Origin: Variovorax sp. PBL-E5
GTDB lineage: Bacteria; Pseudomonadota; Gammaproteobacteria; Burkholderiales; Burkholderiaceae_C
NCBI RefSeq assembly: GCF_901827185.1
Contig: NZ_LR594671.1
Coordinates: 3,224,001 to 3,288,000 of the forward strand
Reading direction: 5' to 3'
Length of the DNA: 64,000 bases
The notes below the pieces were generated by a model. The model worked only from the letters and a program-made list of their open reading frames with translations. It was not told where the DNA came from and did no database searches. Below are positions 52,761-64,000 of the stretch, piece after piece (positions within the stretch are counted from its first letter, which is position 1; each line of letters begins with the position of its first letter). Position numbers and translations under genes: made by a program.

Positions 52761-53768
52761 TCAGGCGATCTTGCGCGCGTGCGCCCGCATCGCTTCATCG
52801 TCGACGGCCGGGCGCCGCGCATAGCGCTGCGCGATCACCGCGCAGGCCATCAGCTGGATCTGATGGAACAGCATCAGCGGCAGCACGATCGCGCCGACCG
52901 CCTGCGAGGCGAACAGCACCTTCGCCATCGGAATGCCGCTCGCCAGGCTCTTCTTGGAGCCGCAGAAGACGATGGTGATCTCGTCGGCCTTGCTGAAGCC
53001 CAGGCGCCGGGCGACGAAAGTCGTGAAGCCGAGCGCAAGCGCCAGCAGCACCACGCACACCACCAGCAGCCCGGCCAGCGCAGACAGCGGAACCTGCTTC
53101 CACAGGCCTTCGATCACGGCCGCGCTGAATGCGGTGTAGACCACCAGCAGGATCGAGCCGCGATCGACCACGGTCAGGATCGCGGCACGCCGCTTCACGA
53201 AGCCGCCGATCCATGGCCGCAGCAGATGGCCGGCGATGAAAGGAACCATCAGCTGCAGCAGGATGTGCCAGATCGCATCGAGCGACGAGCCTGCCGCGCC
53301 ATTCGGCACGACGACCAGATTGACCAGCACGGGCGTCACGAAGACGCCGAGCAGCGTCGACGCGGAAGCACTGCAGACGGCGGCCGGGATGTTGCCGCGC
53401 GCCATCGAGGTGAAGGCGATCGCCGACTGCACGGTGGCCGGCAGCACGCACAGGTACAGCACGCCGGTATAGAGCTCGGGCGTGACGAGCGGCGTGAGCA
53501 CCGGCCGCAGCAGCAGGCCCAGCACCGGGAACATCACGAAGGTGCTGATGAATACCAGCAGGTGCAGCCGCCAGTGCGTGATGCCGCCAAGGATGGCCTC
53601 GCGCGACAGCTTGGCGCCATGCAGGAAGAACAACAGACCGATCGCGACGGTCGTGAGGTGCTCGAAGAACCGGCCTGTCGCGCCGCCGGCCGGCCACAGG
53701 CTGGCGAGAACGACTACGGCAACGAGGGCAATGGTGAAGTTGTCGGGAAGAAAGCGTGAACGGGCCAT
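52761..53768 (-). CDS. Bile-acid:sodium symporter-like transporter (SBF-like/YfeH)
   Basis: The 335-residue membrane protein starts MARSRFLPDNFTIALVAVVV and has ten or so hydrophobic segments. VAIGLLFFLHGAKLSREAIL, YLCVLPATVQSAIAFTSMAR and IVFCGSKKSLASGIPMAKVL are typical of the SLC10A7/YfeH group (SBF-like) of the BART superfamily. The substrate is not known. It is divergent from a LysR gene with two palindromes in the 70-bp spacer. Confidence 0.88.
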   Translation of the reverse strand: MARSRFLPDNFTIALVAVVVLASLWPAGGATGRFFEHLTTVAIGLLFFLHGAKLSREAILGGITHWRLHLLVFISTFVMFPVLGLLLRPVLTPLVTPELYTGVLYLCVLPATVQSAIAFTSMARGNIPAAVCSASASTLLGVFVTPVLVNLVVVPNGAAGSSLDAIWHILLQLMVPFIAGHLLRPWIGGFVKRRAAILTVVDRGSILLVVYTAFSAAVIEGLWKQVPLSALAGLLVVCVVLLALALGFTTFVARRLGFSKADEITIVFCGSKKSLASGIPMAKVLFASQAVGAIVLPLMLFHQIQLMACAVIAQRYARRPAVDDEAMRAHARKIA

Positions 53769-53778
53769 GGCGCAGATT

Positions 53779-53790
53779 GGACCGCGGTCC
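53779..53790. promoter_or_regulatory. Palindrome GGACCGCGGTCC
   Basis: The sequence is a perfect 12-bp palindrome 10 bp upstream of the SBF-like start codon. It could be a binding site, but it contains GC-rich restriction-site-like sequence and might occur by chance. Confidence 0.35.
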
Positions 53791-53811
53791 GATTGAAAAG
53801 TGAAATGGATT

Positions 53812-53824
53812 TATCTGATAGATA
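53812..53824. promoter_or_regulatory. LysR-box-like site TATCTGATAGATA
   Basis: TATCT-GAT-AGATA has perfect 5-bp arms within an AT-rich stretch 14 bp before the lysR start codon and matches the general T-N11-A form of LysR sites. It lies between divergent lysR and SBF-like genes. Confidence 0.55.
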
Positions 53825-53838
53825 TATGATTCTTGCGC

Positions 53839-54780
53839 ATGAACGTGACCTTGCGCCAGCTTCGCGTCTTCCGAGCCGTGGCCGCGGGCCGCAACTTCAG
53901 CCGCGCGGGCGACCAGGTGGGCCTCACGCAGCCGGCGGTCAGCCGCTCGATCTCCGAACTCGAGGCGCAACTCGGTCTGAAACTGCTCGACCGCACCACG
54001 CGCGAGGTCGCATTGACCGAAGCCGGCCAATCGCTCGCCGCGCGGCTCGACCGGGTGCTCGACGAACTCGAACAGGCCTTGGCCGACACCCACGACATGG
54101 CGAGCGCGCGGCGCGGCAAGGTGCGGGTGGCCAGCAGCCCGACACTGTCCGCCAATCTGATGCCGGGCTGCATCGCCGAGTGCGCGCGGCGCCACCCCGA
54201 GATCGAATTCGTGCTGCTCGACCGCATCCAGAAAGACGTGCTCGACAGCGTGCGTGCCGGCGAAGTCGACTTCGGCGTCGTGGTCGAGCCGCCCGCCGCC
54301 GATGACCTGTACGGCGAAACCATTCTCGAAGACCCGTTCTGCCTGATTCTGCATCCCTCCCATCGCCTCGCCACACGCAGCAGCGTGCGCTGGTCGGCGC
54401 TCGATGGCGAGTCGCTGGTGCTGCTCGATCACGCCTCCGGCAGCCGGCGCCTGATCGACGATGCGCTTGCCGGACATGGCGCGCACTGCGAAGTGCGGCA
54501 GCAGGTCGGCCATGCGACCACCGCCTTTCGCATGGTCGAGGCCGGCATCGGGATCAGCGTGATGCCTGCGCTGGCCGTGCCACCGGCCGGCCTGCAGGCG
54601 CTGGCCGTGCGCCCGCTCGTGCCGCGGATGCAGCGCGCGATCATGCTGGTGCATCGGCGCAACCGCGCGCCCTCCCCGCTGGCGCAGCGGGTGTGGCGGC
54701 TGGTCCGAGAGACCGTCGCCCTCAGCCCGTCGAGCCGAAGCCCCCCGCACCCCGCTCGCTCGACGCCGAGAACGAAGTGA
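53839..54780 (+). CDS. LysR family transcriptional regulator
   Basis: The 313-residue protein starts MNVTLRQLRVFRAVAAGRNF with the LysR winged HTH (SRAGDQVGLTQPAVSRSISE) and a type-2 periplasmic-binding-like sensor (KVRVASSPTLSANLMPGCIA and GIGISVMPALAV). ATG 53839 is chosen over an upstream TTG. Its gene diverges from the SBF-like transporter, which it likely controls. The last 59 bp overlap the 3' end of dut on the opposite strand, which gives the tail SSRSPPHPARSTPRTK an odd make-up. Confidence 0.88.
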   Translation: MNVTLRQLRVFRAVAAGRNFSRAGDQVGLTQPAVSRSISELEAQLGLKLLDRTTREVALTEAGQSLAARLDRVLDELEQALADTHDMASARRGKVRVASSPTLSANLMPGCIAECARRHPEIEFVLLDRIQKDVLDSVRAGEVDFGVVVEPPAADDLYGETILEDPFCLILHPSHRLATRSSVRWSALDGESLVLLDHASGSRRLIDDALAGHGAHCEVRQQVGHATTAFRMVEAGIGISVMPALAVPPAGLQALAVRPLVPRMQRAIMLVHRRNRAPSPLAQRVWRLVRETVALSPSSRSPPHPARSTPRTK

Positions 54781-55201
54781 CGACGGTGAAGCGCGGGCGC
54801 AGGATGGGCACGAATATCATCTGCGCGATGCGCTCGCCGGGCTCGATGCGGATCGGCTCGCTGCCGGCCGGATTGCGGTTCCACACGCTGACCATCACCG
54901 TGCCGGTGTAGTCCGCATCGATGACGCCGACGGAGTTGCCGAGCACGAGGCCACGCTTGTGACCCATCCCCGAACGCGGCGCGATCAGGGCCGCGATGCC
55001 GGGATCGGCGATGTGCATCGCGAAGCCCGCCGAGATCAGGATCGCCGGGCTGCCGGGCGCGATCGAGAGGCTCTGGTCGGCGCACGCATGCAGGTCGATG
55101 GCCGCGGCCATCGACGACTGGTATTCGGGCAGGCCCCATTCCTCGAGCCTCGGGTCGAGGATCAGGAACTCTATGTCGGGGCGCGAAGGGGTCAGCTGCA
55201 T
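54722..55201 (-). CDS. dut: dUTP diphosphatase
   Basis: The 159-residue protein has the five dUTPase motifs, including AAAIDLHACADQ (motif 1), APRSGMGHKRGLVL (motif 2), GVIDADYTGTVMVSV (motif 3, catalytic Asp), GERIAQMIFVP (motif 4) and ERGAGGFGSTG (motif 5). Trimeric dUTPase hydrolyses dUTP to dUMP and keeps uracil out of DNA. It is the last gene of the coaBC run on the minus strand. Start ATG 55201. Confidence 0.95.
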   Translation of the reverse strand: MQLTPSRPDIEFLILDPRLEEWGLPEYQSSMAAAIDLHACADQSLSIAPGSPAILISAGFAMHIADPGIAALIAPRSGMGHKRGLVLGNSVGVIDADYTGTVMVSVWNRNPAGSEPIRIEPGERIAQMIFVPILRPRFTVVTSFSASSERGAGGFGSTG

Positions 55202-55267
55202 GTCAGTCGTCGGATTCGTTGAGGTTCGGCGCTATTGTCTCAGCACCGCACCCGCCGCCACGAAGCC

Positions 55268-55726
55268 TCACTTGCCGGACGTCTTCTTCTGCTGCTGCTT
55301 GCGCGCCTCTTCCGCGAGCCATTCGCGCCAGTTCGCCATCCCGGGCGGCAGCGCCCAGCGCCGCAGCCGATGAGCCAGCCAGAGGCCGCCCACGAGAACC
55401 AGCACGACGATCGAGAACGACACCTTGAGCGTCAGCAGCGCGAGCAAGGCGAAGACCCAGCCGATCGCCAGCGCCTTGGCGAGGTTGTGCGCGCCCTGGC
55501 CGCCGCTCTCGCCGCGCGGCACTTCGCCGTTCGATTGCGCGCTGCGCCGCGCTGCGGCAACCGCGCTGTCCGTCGCGCCGTGCGGCGCCGAGGACGGCGT
55601 CATGCCGACATCGAGCCCATGCTCGCCTTCCTGCGGCGGACGCTGCGGCAGCGCCGCCTGGGCCGAAAGGCGCTCGACGTAGCGCGCGAAATCGCCGTCG
55701 GGCGGCGTGTTCCAGTCCGGATTCAT
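55268..55726 (-). CDS. Hypothetical membrane protein between coaBC and dut
   Basis: The 152-residue protein starts [20 protein letters not shown], has a disordered N-terminal half and two adjacent membrane helices around residues 85-125 (LAKALAIGWVFALLALLTLK and VSFSIVVLVLVGGLWLAHRL), and ends in a basic Gln/Lys tail. ATG 55726 overlaps the coaBC stop (ATGA), so it is part of the coaBC-dut operon. Its function is unknown. Confidence 0.8.
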   Translation of the reverse strand: MNPDWNTPPDGDFARYVERLSAQAALPQRPPQEGEHGLDVGMTPSSAPHGATDSAVAAARRSAQSNGEVPRGESGGQGAHNLAKALAIGWVFALLALLTLKVSFSIVVLVLVGGLWLAHRLRRWALPPGMANWREWLAEEARKQQQKKTSGK

Positions 55727-56949
55727 CGCTGCCGTCCGGACGGCAACCGTGCCGCGATCTCGGCCGCCAGTTCGCGTGCCAGCATGAGCTTGGGCGCGCG
55801 CGGCAGCTCGCGCACGCCGTCGGCATCGACCAGCAGCAGGCTGTTGTGGTCCTGTCCGAAAGTCAGCGGACCGATGTTGCCGACCAGGAGCGGAATGCCC
55901 TTGCGCGCACGCTTGGCCTTCGCATGCTCGACGAGGTTCTCGCTTTCGGCCGCGAAGCCGACGCAGAACAGTTCGCCGGCCTTGGCGCGCGCGCCCTGGG
56001 CCACGGTCAGCAGGATGTCGTCGTTCTCGACGAAGTGCAGCACCGGCGGCTGGCCGCTGCCATCCTTCTTGATCTTGTGTTCGCTGTGCGAAGCCGGTCG
56101 CCAGTCGGCCACCGCGGCCGTGGCGACGAAGACGCTCGCGCGCTGCGTGGCGCCGAGCGTGGCTTCGAGCATCTGCCGCGCCGAGGTCACGTCGAGACGC
56201 TGCACGCCGCGCGGCGTCGGCAGATGCACCGGCCCGGCGATCAGCGTGACCTCGGCACCGGCCTCGCGGGCCGCGCGCGCGATCGCGAAGCCCATCTTGC
56301 CCGACGAATGGTTGGTGATGCCGCGGATCGGATCGAGCGCCTCGAAGGTCGGGCCGGCGGTGACGACCACGTGCTCGCCGGCCAGCACCTTGGGCTGGAA
56401 CTCGGCCACGATCTCTTCGAACAACTGGGCGGGTTCGAGCATCCGGCCGTCGCCGGTCTCGCCGCAGGCCTGCCAGCCATTGCCCACGCCCAGCACGCGC
56501 GCGCCGTCGGCATCGACCTGCCGCAGGTTGCGCTGGGTGGCCGGATGCACCCACATCTCGCGGTTCATCGCCGGCGCGATCAAGAGCGGCACGCGCTCGG
56601 CCGGGCGCGCCAGGCACAGCAGGCTCAGCAGCTCGTCGGAACGGCCCTGCACCAGGCGCGCGATGAAGTCGGCGCTGGCCGGCGCCAGCACGATCGCATC
56701 GGCCTCGCGGCTCAGGTTGATGTGCGGCATGTTGTTGGGCTCGCGCACGTCCCACTGCGAGCCGTAGACGGGCCGCCCGGACAGCGCCTGCATCGTCACC
56801 GGCGTGATGAACTGCGTGGCCGCCTCGGTCATCACGACCTGGACCGTGGCGCCGGCCTTCACGAGCAGGCGGCACAACTCCGCCGACTTGTAGCAGGCGA
56901 TGCCACCCGTGAGACCCAGAACGATATGTTTGCCATCCAACTCTTGCAT
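55723..56949 (-). CDS. coaBC: Bifunctional phosphopantothenoylcysteine synthetase/decarboxylase
   Basis: The 408-residue protein has an N-terminal CoaC flavin decarboxylase part ([60 protein letters not shown] with the Asn of PAMN) and a C-terminal CoaB synthetase part ([33 protein letters not shown]). It makes 4'-phosphopantetheine for coenzyme A. ATG 56949 follows a short leader facing the pyrG promoter. Operon order coaBC-orf-dut is preserved. Confidence 0.95.
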   Translation of the reverse strand: MQELDGKHIVLGLTGGIACYKSAELCRLLVKAGATVQVVMTEAATQFITPVTMQALSGRPVYGSQWDVREPNNMPHINLSREADAIVLAPASADFIARLVQGRSDELLSLLCLARPAERVPLLIAPAMNREMWVHPATQRNLRQVDADGARVLGVGNGWQACGETGDGRMLEPAQLFEEIVAEFQPKVLAGEHVVVTAGPTFEALDPIRGITNHSSGKMGFAIARAAREAGAEVTLIAGPVHLPTPRGVQRLDVTSARQMLEATLGATQRASVFVATAAVADWRPASHSEHKIKKDGSGQPPVLHFVENDDILLTVAQGARAKAGELFCVGFAAESENLVEHAKAKRARKGIPLLVGNIGPLTFGQDHNSLLLVDADGVRELPRAPKLMLARELAAEIAARLPSGRQR

Positions 56950-56959
56950 GGCCGGCAGT

Positions 56960-61150
<4,191 letters not shown>

Positions 61151-61171
61151 CGATCCTGGGCTCGCCGCGCC

Positions 61172-61447
61172 ATGCGCTCGCGCATCGTCCCGATCATCCT
61201 GGTCCTGCTGCTGCTGATCCTCCAGTGGCAGCTGTGGACCGGGCGCGGCAGCGTGCGCGATGTGGCGCAGATGGAGCAGAAGATGGCCGAGCTGAAAGAG
61301 GCCAACACCAAGGCTGCGCAGAACAACGAGCGCCTGGCTTCCGAGGTCAACGACCTCAAGGAAGGCCTCGAGATGGTCGAGGAGCGGGCGCGCCAGGAGC
61401 TCGGCATGGTCAAGCCCAACGAAGTGTTCGTGCAGATCACGCACTGA
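61172..61447 (+). CDS. ftsB: Cell-division protein FtsB
   Basis: The 91-residue protein has one N-terminal membrane helix (IVPIILVLLLLILQWQLWTG) and a coiled coil (MEQKMAELKEANTKAAQNNE), then RARQELGMVKPNEVFVQI, the FtsB C-terminal signature. It forms the FtsQBL complex at the septum. Its place after eno is the conserved order. Start ATG 61172. Confidence 0.93.
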   Translation: MRSRIVPIILVLLLLILQWQLWTGRGSVRDVAQMEQKMAELKEANTKAAQNNERLASEVNDLKEGLEMVEERARQELGMVKPNEVFVQITH

Positions 61448-61470
61448 ATGGGCAGTACCCGTCTGGCGCC

Positions 61471-61992
61471 ATGACGCCCGTGCTGCCGGCCGGCTGTGTG
61501 ATCGCGGTGCTCGGTGCGCCCGGCACCGGCAAGACCTGGCTCGCGAACGCGCTCGCGCAACGCCTCGCGCAGCGCGGCGTGGTGGACACCGACGCGAGCG
61601 GACTCACGACCACCGTCTGCAACGATCTCGCGCACGCCGATGCATTGCTCTACATACCGGCGCTGGCCGCGCAGCGCGGGCACGTCATCACGCTGCTGAT
61701 GGCGCTCGACCTTCCGCGAGCCGCCGGTGTGAGCCCGCAGGAACAGGCAGGGTGGGATGCGCGCATCCGGACTGCTCTCGCCGACGCGCAGACCCCCTAC
61801 GCGGTGATCCATGGCCGCGGGACCGAACGGCTCGCCAGCGCCTGGAACGCGATACTTTCGGCGGCCGAGGCCGGCACCGCGGGCCGTTCGAACGGCAACG
61901 AAGCGCGCGGCTGGTTCTGGCCCTGCGAGAAATGCTCCGACCCTGCCTGCGAGCATCGCCTGTTCAGCGAACTCATCGGCCAGAAGCGCTGA
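61471..61992 (+). CDS. P-loop ATPase-like protein with a zinc-type tail
   Basis: The 173-residue protein starts MTPVLPAGCVIAVLGAPGTG with a Walker A motif GAPGTGKTWLANAL and later LLYIPALAAQRGHVITLLMA. The C-terminal end carries CEKCSDPACEH, which could bind zinc. I recall similar proteins after ftsB in Comamonadaceae, but no function. The next gene starts 4 bp after its stop. Confidence 0.7.
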   Translation: MTPVLPAGCVIAVLGAPGTGKTWLANALAQRLAQRGVVDTDASGLTTTVCNDLAHADALLYIPALAAQRGHVITLLMALDLPRAAGVSPQEQAGWDARIRTALADAQTPYAVIHGRGTERLASAWNAILSAAEAGTAGRSNGNEARGWFWPCEKCSDPACEHRLFSELIGQKR

Positions 61993-61996
61993 TGCC

Positions 61997-62971
61997 ATGA
62001 TCCGCCTCATGCTTTTCCTCAGACACCGCACCGCCCTCTTCTGCCTCTTGCTGGCGGCCTTCGCGTCCACGATGGTTTGGGCCGCGCCGCTCCAGGCCAC
62101 GGTCGAGAACCAGACCCGGCCGACCACCTGCGCGGAGGAAGACAACGTCTCGATGGACCTGCGCGGCGACGGCATCCGCCGCTTCCGGGTCGAGGCGCTG
62201 CCGCCCGTCTACCTCGCATCGATCGCCAAGGACCGCACGGCGCCGGATTTTTCCGGCTGCAATTTCGACGGCAGCACGCACCCGACCGATCCGCGCTATA
62301 CCTTCACGCCGCGGCGCGAGGTGCTGCACGACGGCAAGCGCTGGCTGATCGTGGGCATGGTGCTGCCGAGCTTCTGGCGGCCGAACCAGGTGCCGGTCAC
62401 GGTGGACGGGCACTCGGTCACGGGCTTCCACCTGCTCCAGATCTTTGCGAAGAAGCCCGGCCGCAAACCGCTCGAGGCGCTGGTGCTCTATCCGGCCGAC
62501 GGCTATTGGCGACTCAAGCCGCTGCCCGCGCCGCGCTTCGGCGACGGGGTCTACGGCTCGTCCTTCGTGCTGGGCCCGGTCGAGCAGGATGGACGGCCGG
62601 TGGTGAACATCGCATCGATCGCGATCGACAGCAAGCCGCTGCGGATCCGCCTCGCCTTCGCGCAGGGCGGCAGCGCCATCGCGAAGGTGACCGAGATCAG
62701 CCAGGCGCGCACCGCGCTCGACGTCACGTTGACGCAACCGACGCACGGCGATCAGCGCTTCGCGGTGCTGCGTTCGATGTATGTCGCCGCCGACAATGCC
62801 GACATGAGCGAAGTGCGGTGGCAGGCCACCCCTCGGTCCGCGTTGCAGGCCACGCCGCTGCCCGAAGTCTCGACGCTGCGGACGGTTCAGGTGCGCTTCG
62901 GCCGCAGCATCGTGTCGCGCCACAACACGAGCGCGCCGGACATCCGCTTCAGCCGCTTCGACGGCTATTGA
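61997..62971 (+). CDS. Secreted hypothetical protein
   Basis: The 324-residue protein starts MIRLMLFLRHRTALFCLLLA with a signal peptide ending VWAAP near residue 32. The mature part has VENQTRPTTCAEEDNVSMDL, then beta-rich segments such as GKRWLIVGMVLPSFWRPNQV and DGVYGSSFVLGPVEQDGRPV. No known domain is seen. It probably acts in the periplasm. Its 3' end overlaps the hslO end by 7 bp (convergent). Confidence 0.8.
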   Translation: MIRLMLFLRHRTALFCLLLAAFASTMVWAAPLQATVENQTRPTTCAEEDNVSMDLRGDGIRRFRVEALPPVYLASIAKDRTAPDFSGCNFDGSTHPTDPRYTFTPRREVLHDGKRWLIVGMVLPSFWRPNQVPVTVDGHSVTGFHLLQIFAKKPGRKPLEALVLYPADGYWRLKPLPAPRFGDGVYGSSFVLGPVEQDGRPVVNIASIAIDSKPLRIRLAFAQGGSAIAKVTEISQARTALDVTLTQPTHGDQRFAVLRSMYVAADNADMSEVRWQATPRSALQATPLPEVSTLRTVQVRFGRSIVSRHNTSAPDIRFSRFDGY

Positions 62972-63963
62972 ATCGTGGGGTTGGCGGGCAGCTGATCGCC
63001 CTGCGCGAGAAAGAGCTGGGCCACATCCACCGCATCGAAGCGGTATTGCCTGCCGCAGAAATCGCAGCCGACTTCGACGTCGCCGCGCTCCGCCAGGATG
63101 CTCCGGGCCTCGGGCTGCCCGAGCCCGCGGATCATTCCTGCAACCCGCTCGCGCGCGCAAGTGCAGGCGAAATGCGGACCGCCGTGCCCGGTCTGCGGCT
63201 CGAAGCGCAGCAACTTTTCTTCCCAGAAAAGGCGCCGCAGAATGGTGTCGACATCGAGCGTGAGCAGCTCGCCGCGCGTCAGGCTCGAGGCCAGGATCGA
63301 GATCCGGTTGTAGTCCTCGTTGCGGCCGATCTGGTCCTCGCTGGCCTGGTCGCGATCGCTCGGCGACCTGCCTTCGAGATTGGCCTCGCCCTTCACCGGC
63401 AGGCGCTGGATCAGGAGGCCCGCGGCCACCTTGTCGTCGGCGGCCAGCACCAGCGTGGTGTCGAGCTGTTCGCTCTGCAGCATGTAGTGCTGCAGCACGT
63501 CGCTCAGACGTTCGAGCTTCTCGCCCTGGTCGCCGAAGAGCGGCACCACGCCCTGGTAGGCCTGCTGACCCGGCAGCTTGTCCTTGGGATCGAGCGTGAT
63601 CGCACAGCGGCCCTTGTTGCCCACGTTGACCATGTCCGGCAAGTGCGCATCGGCCGCGACCGTGCCCATCACCTTGGCCGTGGCGCGCAGGCTCAGGTCG
63701 TGCCGCACTTCGGCCACCGCGATCTTCACCGGCCCGTCGCCGAAGATCTGCAGATTCAGTGCGCCGTTGAATTTGATGTTCGCCTGCATCAACGTGGCCG
63801 CGGCCGTCATCTCGCCGAGCAGCTCGGCCACCGGCGGCGGATAGGCGCCGGTGGCGGTGTTGGACGCGCGCCGCGCGAGGATCTCGGTCCAGGAATCGGT
63901 CAGGCGCACGATCATGCCGCGCACCGGCAGGCCGTCGAACAGGAACTTGTGCAACTCAGACAT
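62965..63963 (-). CDS. hslO: Redox-regulated chaperone Hsp33
   Basis: The 332-residue protein starts MSELHKFLFDGLPVRGMIVR and has TGAYPPPVAELLGEMTAAAT and the zinc site CTCARERVAGMIRGLG and VGCDFCGRQYRFDAVDV (four Cys). On oxidation the zinc is released and the chaperone becomes active in the cytoplasm. Start ATG 63963. The last 37 bp of the window upstream show no further gene. Confidence 0.95.
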   Translation of the reverse strand: MSELHKFLFDGLPVRGMIVRLTDSWTEILARRASNTATGAYPPPVAELLGEMTAAATLMQANIKFNGALNLQIFGDGPVKIAVAEVRHDLSLRATAKVMGTVAADAHLPDMVNVGNKGRCAITLDPKDKLPGQQAYQGVVPLFGDQGEKLERLSDVLQHYMLQSEQLDTTLVLAADDKVAAGLLIQRLPVKGEANLEGRSPSDRDQASEDQIGRNEDYNRISILASSLTRGELLTLDVDTILRRLFWEEKLLRFEPQTGHGGPHFACTCARERVAGMIRGLGQPEARSILAERGDVEVGCDFCGRQYRFDAVDVAQLFLAQGDQLPANPTIQ

Positions 63964-64000
63964 GCCTTACACCCCCATGCGCCTGCGGCGCTCCCCCTCA

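Overview
The window looks like a chromosomal piece of a high-GC betaproteobacterium of the Comamonadaceae, most like Variovorax. The clues are the housekeeping gene orders (coaBC-dut; pyrG-kdsA-DUF1330-eno-ftsB; dapA-bamC-MBL hydrolase; parC and parE close together), the strong G/C third-position bias that produces very long antisense shadow frames, frequent GTG/TTG starts, and a dispersed intergenic repeat of a type I recall from this family. No rRNA, tRNA, CRISPR array, transposase or prophage gene was seen.

Layout. 1-11720: two versions of the ATP-grasp / alpha-E / transglutaminase-like gene set lie either side of comEC. On the minus strand the ATP-grasp and alpha-E genes are separate. On the plus strand a giant transglutaminase-DUF2126 protein, a fused ATP-grasp+alpha-E protein and a second transglutaminase form an operon that runs into a RidA gene and an AsnC-type regulator. 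12686-16670: VOC protein, LysE exporter, a murA, a PPOX-like protein with a small partner, and an acetyltransferase. 16770-19471: a two-gene lysine-degradation operon (lysine 6-dehydrogenase-like plus aminoadipate-semialdehyde dehydrogenase), divergent from an enoyl-CoA hydratase. 20471-27197: an eight-gene minus-strand unit reading ABC permease, permease, binding protein, ATPase, kguE, kguK, kguD, ptxS. The first gene is preceded by a perfect TGAAACCGGTTTCA, the operator known for Pseudomonas PtxS, so the amino-acid-type ABC transporter probably imports 2-ketogluconate in place of the usual MFS carrier KguT.

27248-35656 is an accessory block: a CorA-like membrane protein with a GMN motif, a 1188-residue patatin-like protein whose catalytic Ser and Asp are separated by a membrane region, a wrecked NAPE-PLD-like metallo-hydrolase, a ~460-bp intergenic element with inverted arms, and an alpha/beta hydrolase. 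35675-42768: parC and parE separated by a lytic transglycosylase and an unusual hypothetical/methyltransferase pair. 42780-49651: a TetR regulator facing a fatty-acid hydroxylase with two identical-arm operators between them, an MFS carrier, a tiny membrane protein coupled to a methyltransferase, then dapA-bamC-MBL and a small lipoprotein. 49746-56949: a ribosomal-oxygenase-like cupin and slyD starting back-to-back from a shared palindrome, a glycine-zipper lipoprotein, a BASS-family transporter facing a LysR regulator, then dut and coaBC. 57030-63963: pyrG-kdsA-eno-ftsB and Hsp33.

The best candidates for new biology are the PtxS-linked ABC transporter, the duplicated ATP-grasp/alpha-E/transglutaminase system, the CorA-like protein with an unrecognised N-terminal half, and the patatin with an inserted membrane domain. 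Functions were assigned by reading the translated sequences and recalling families; no database search was run.
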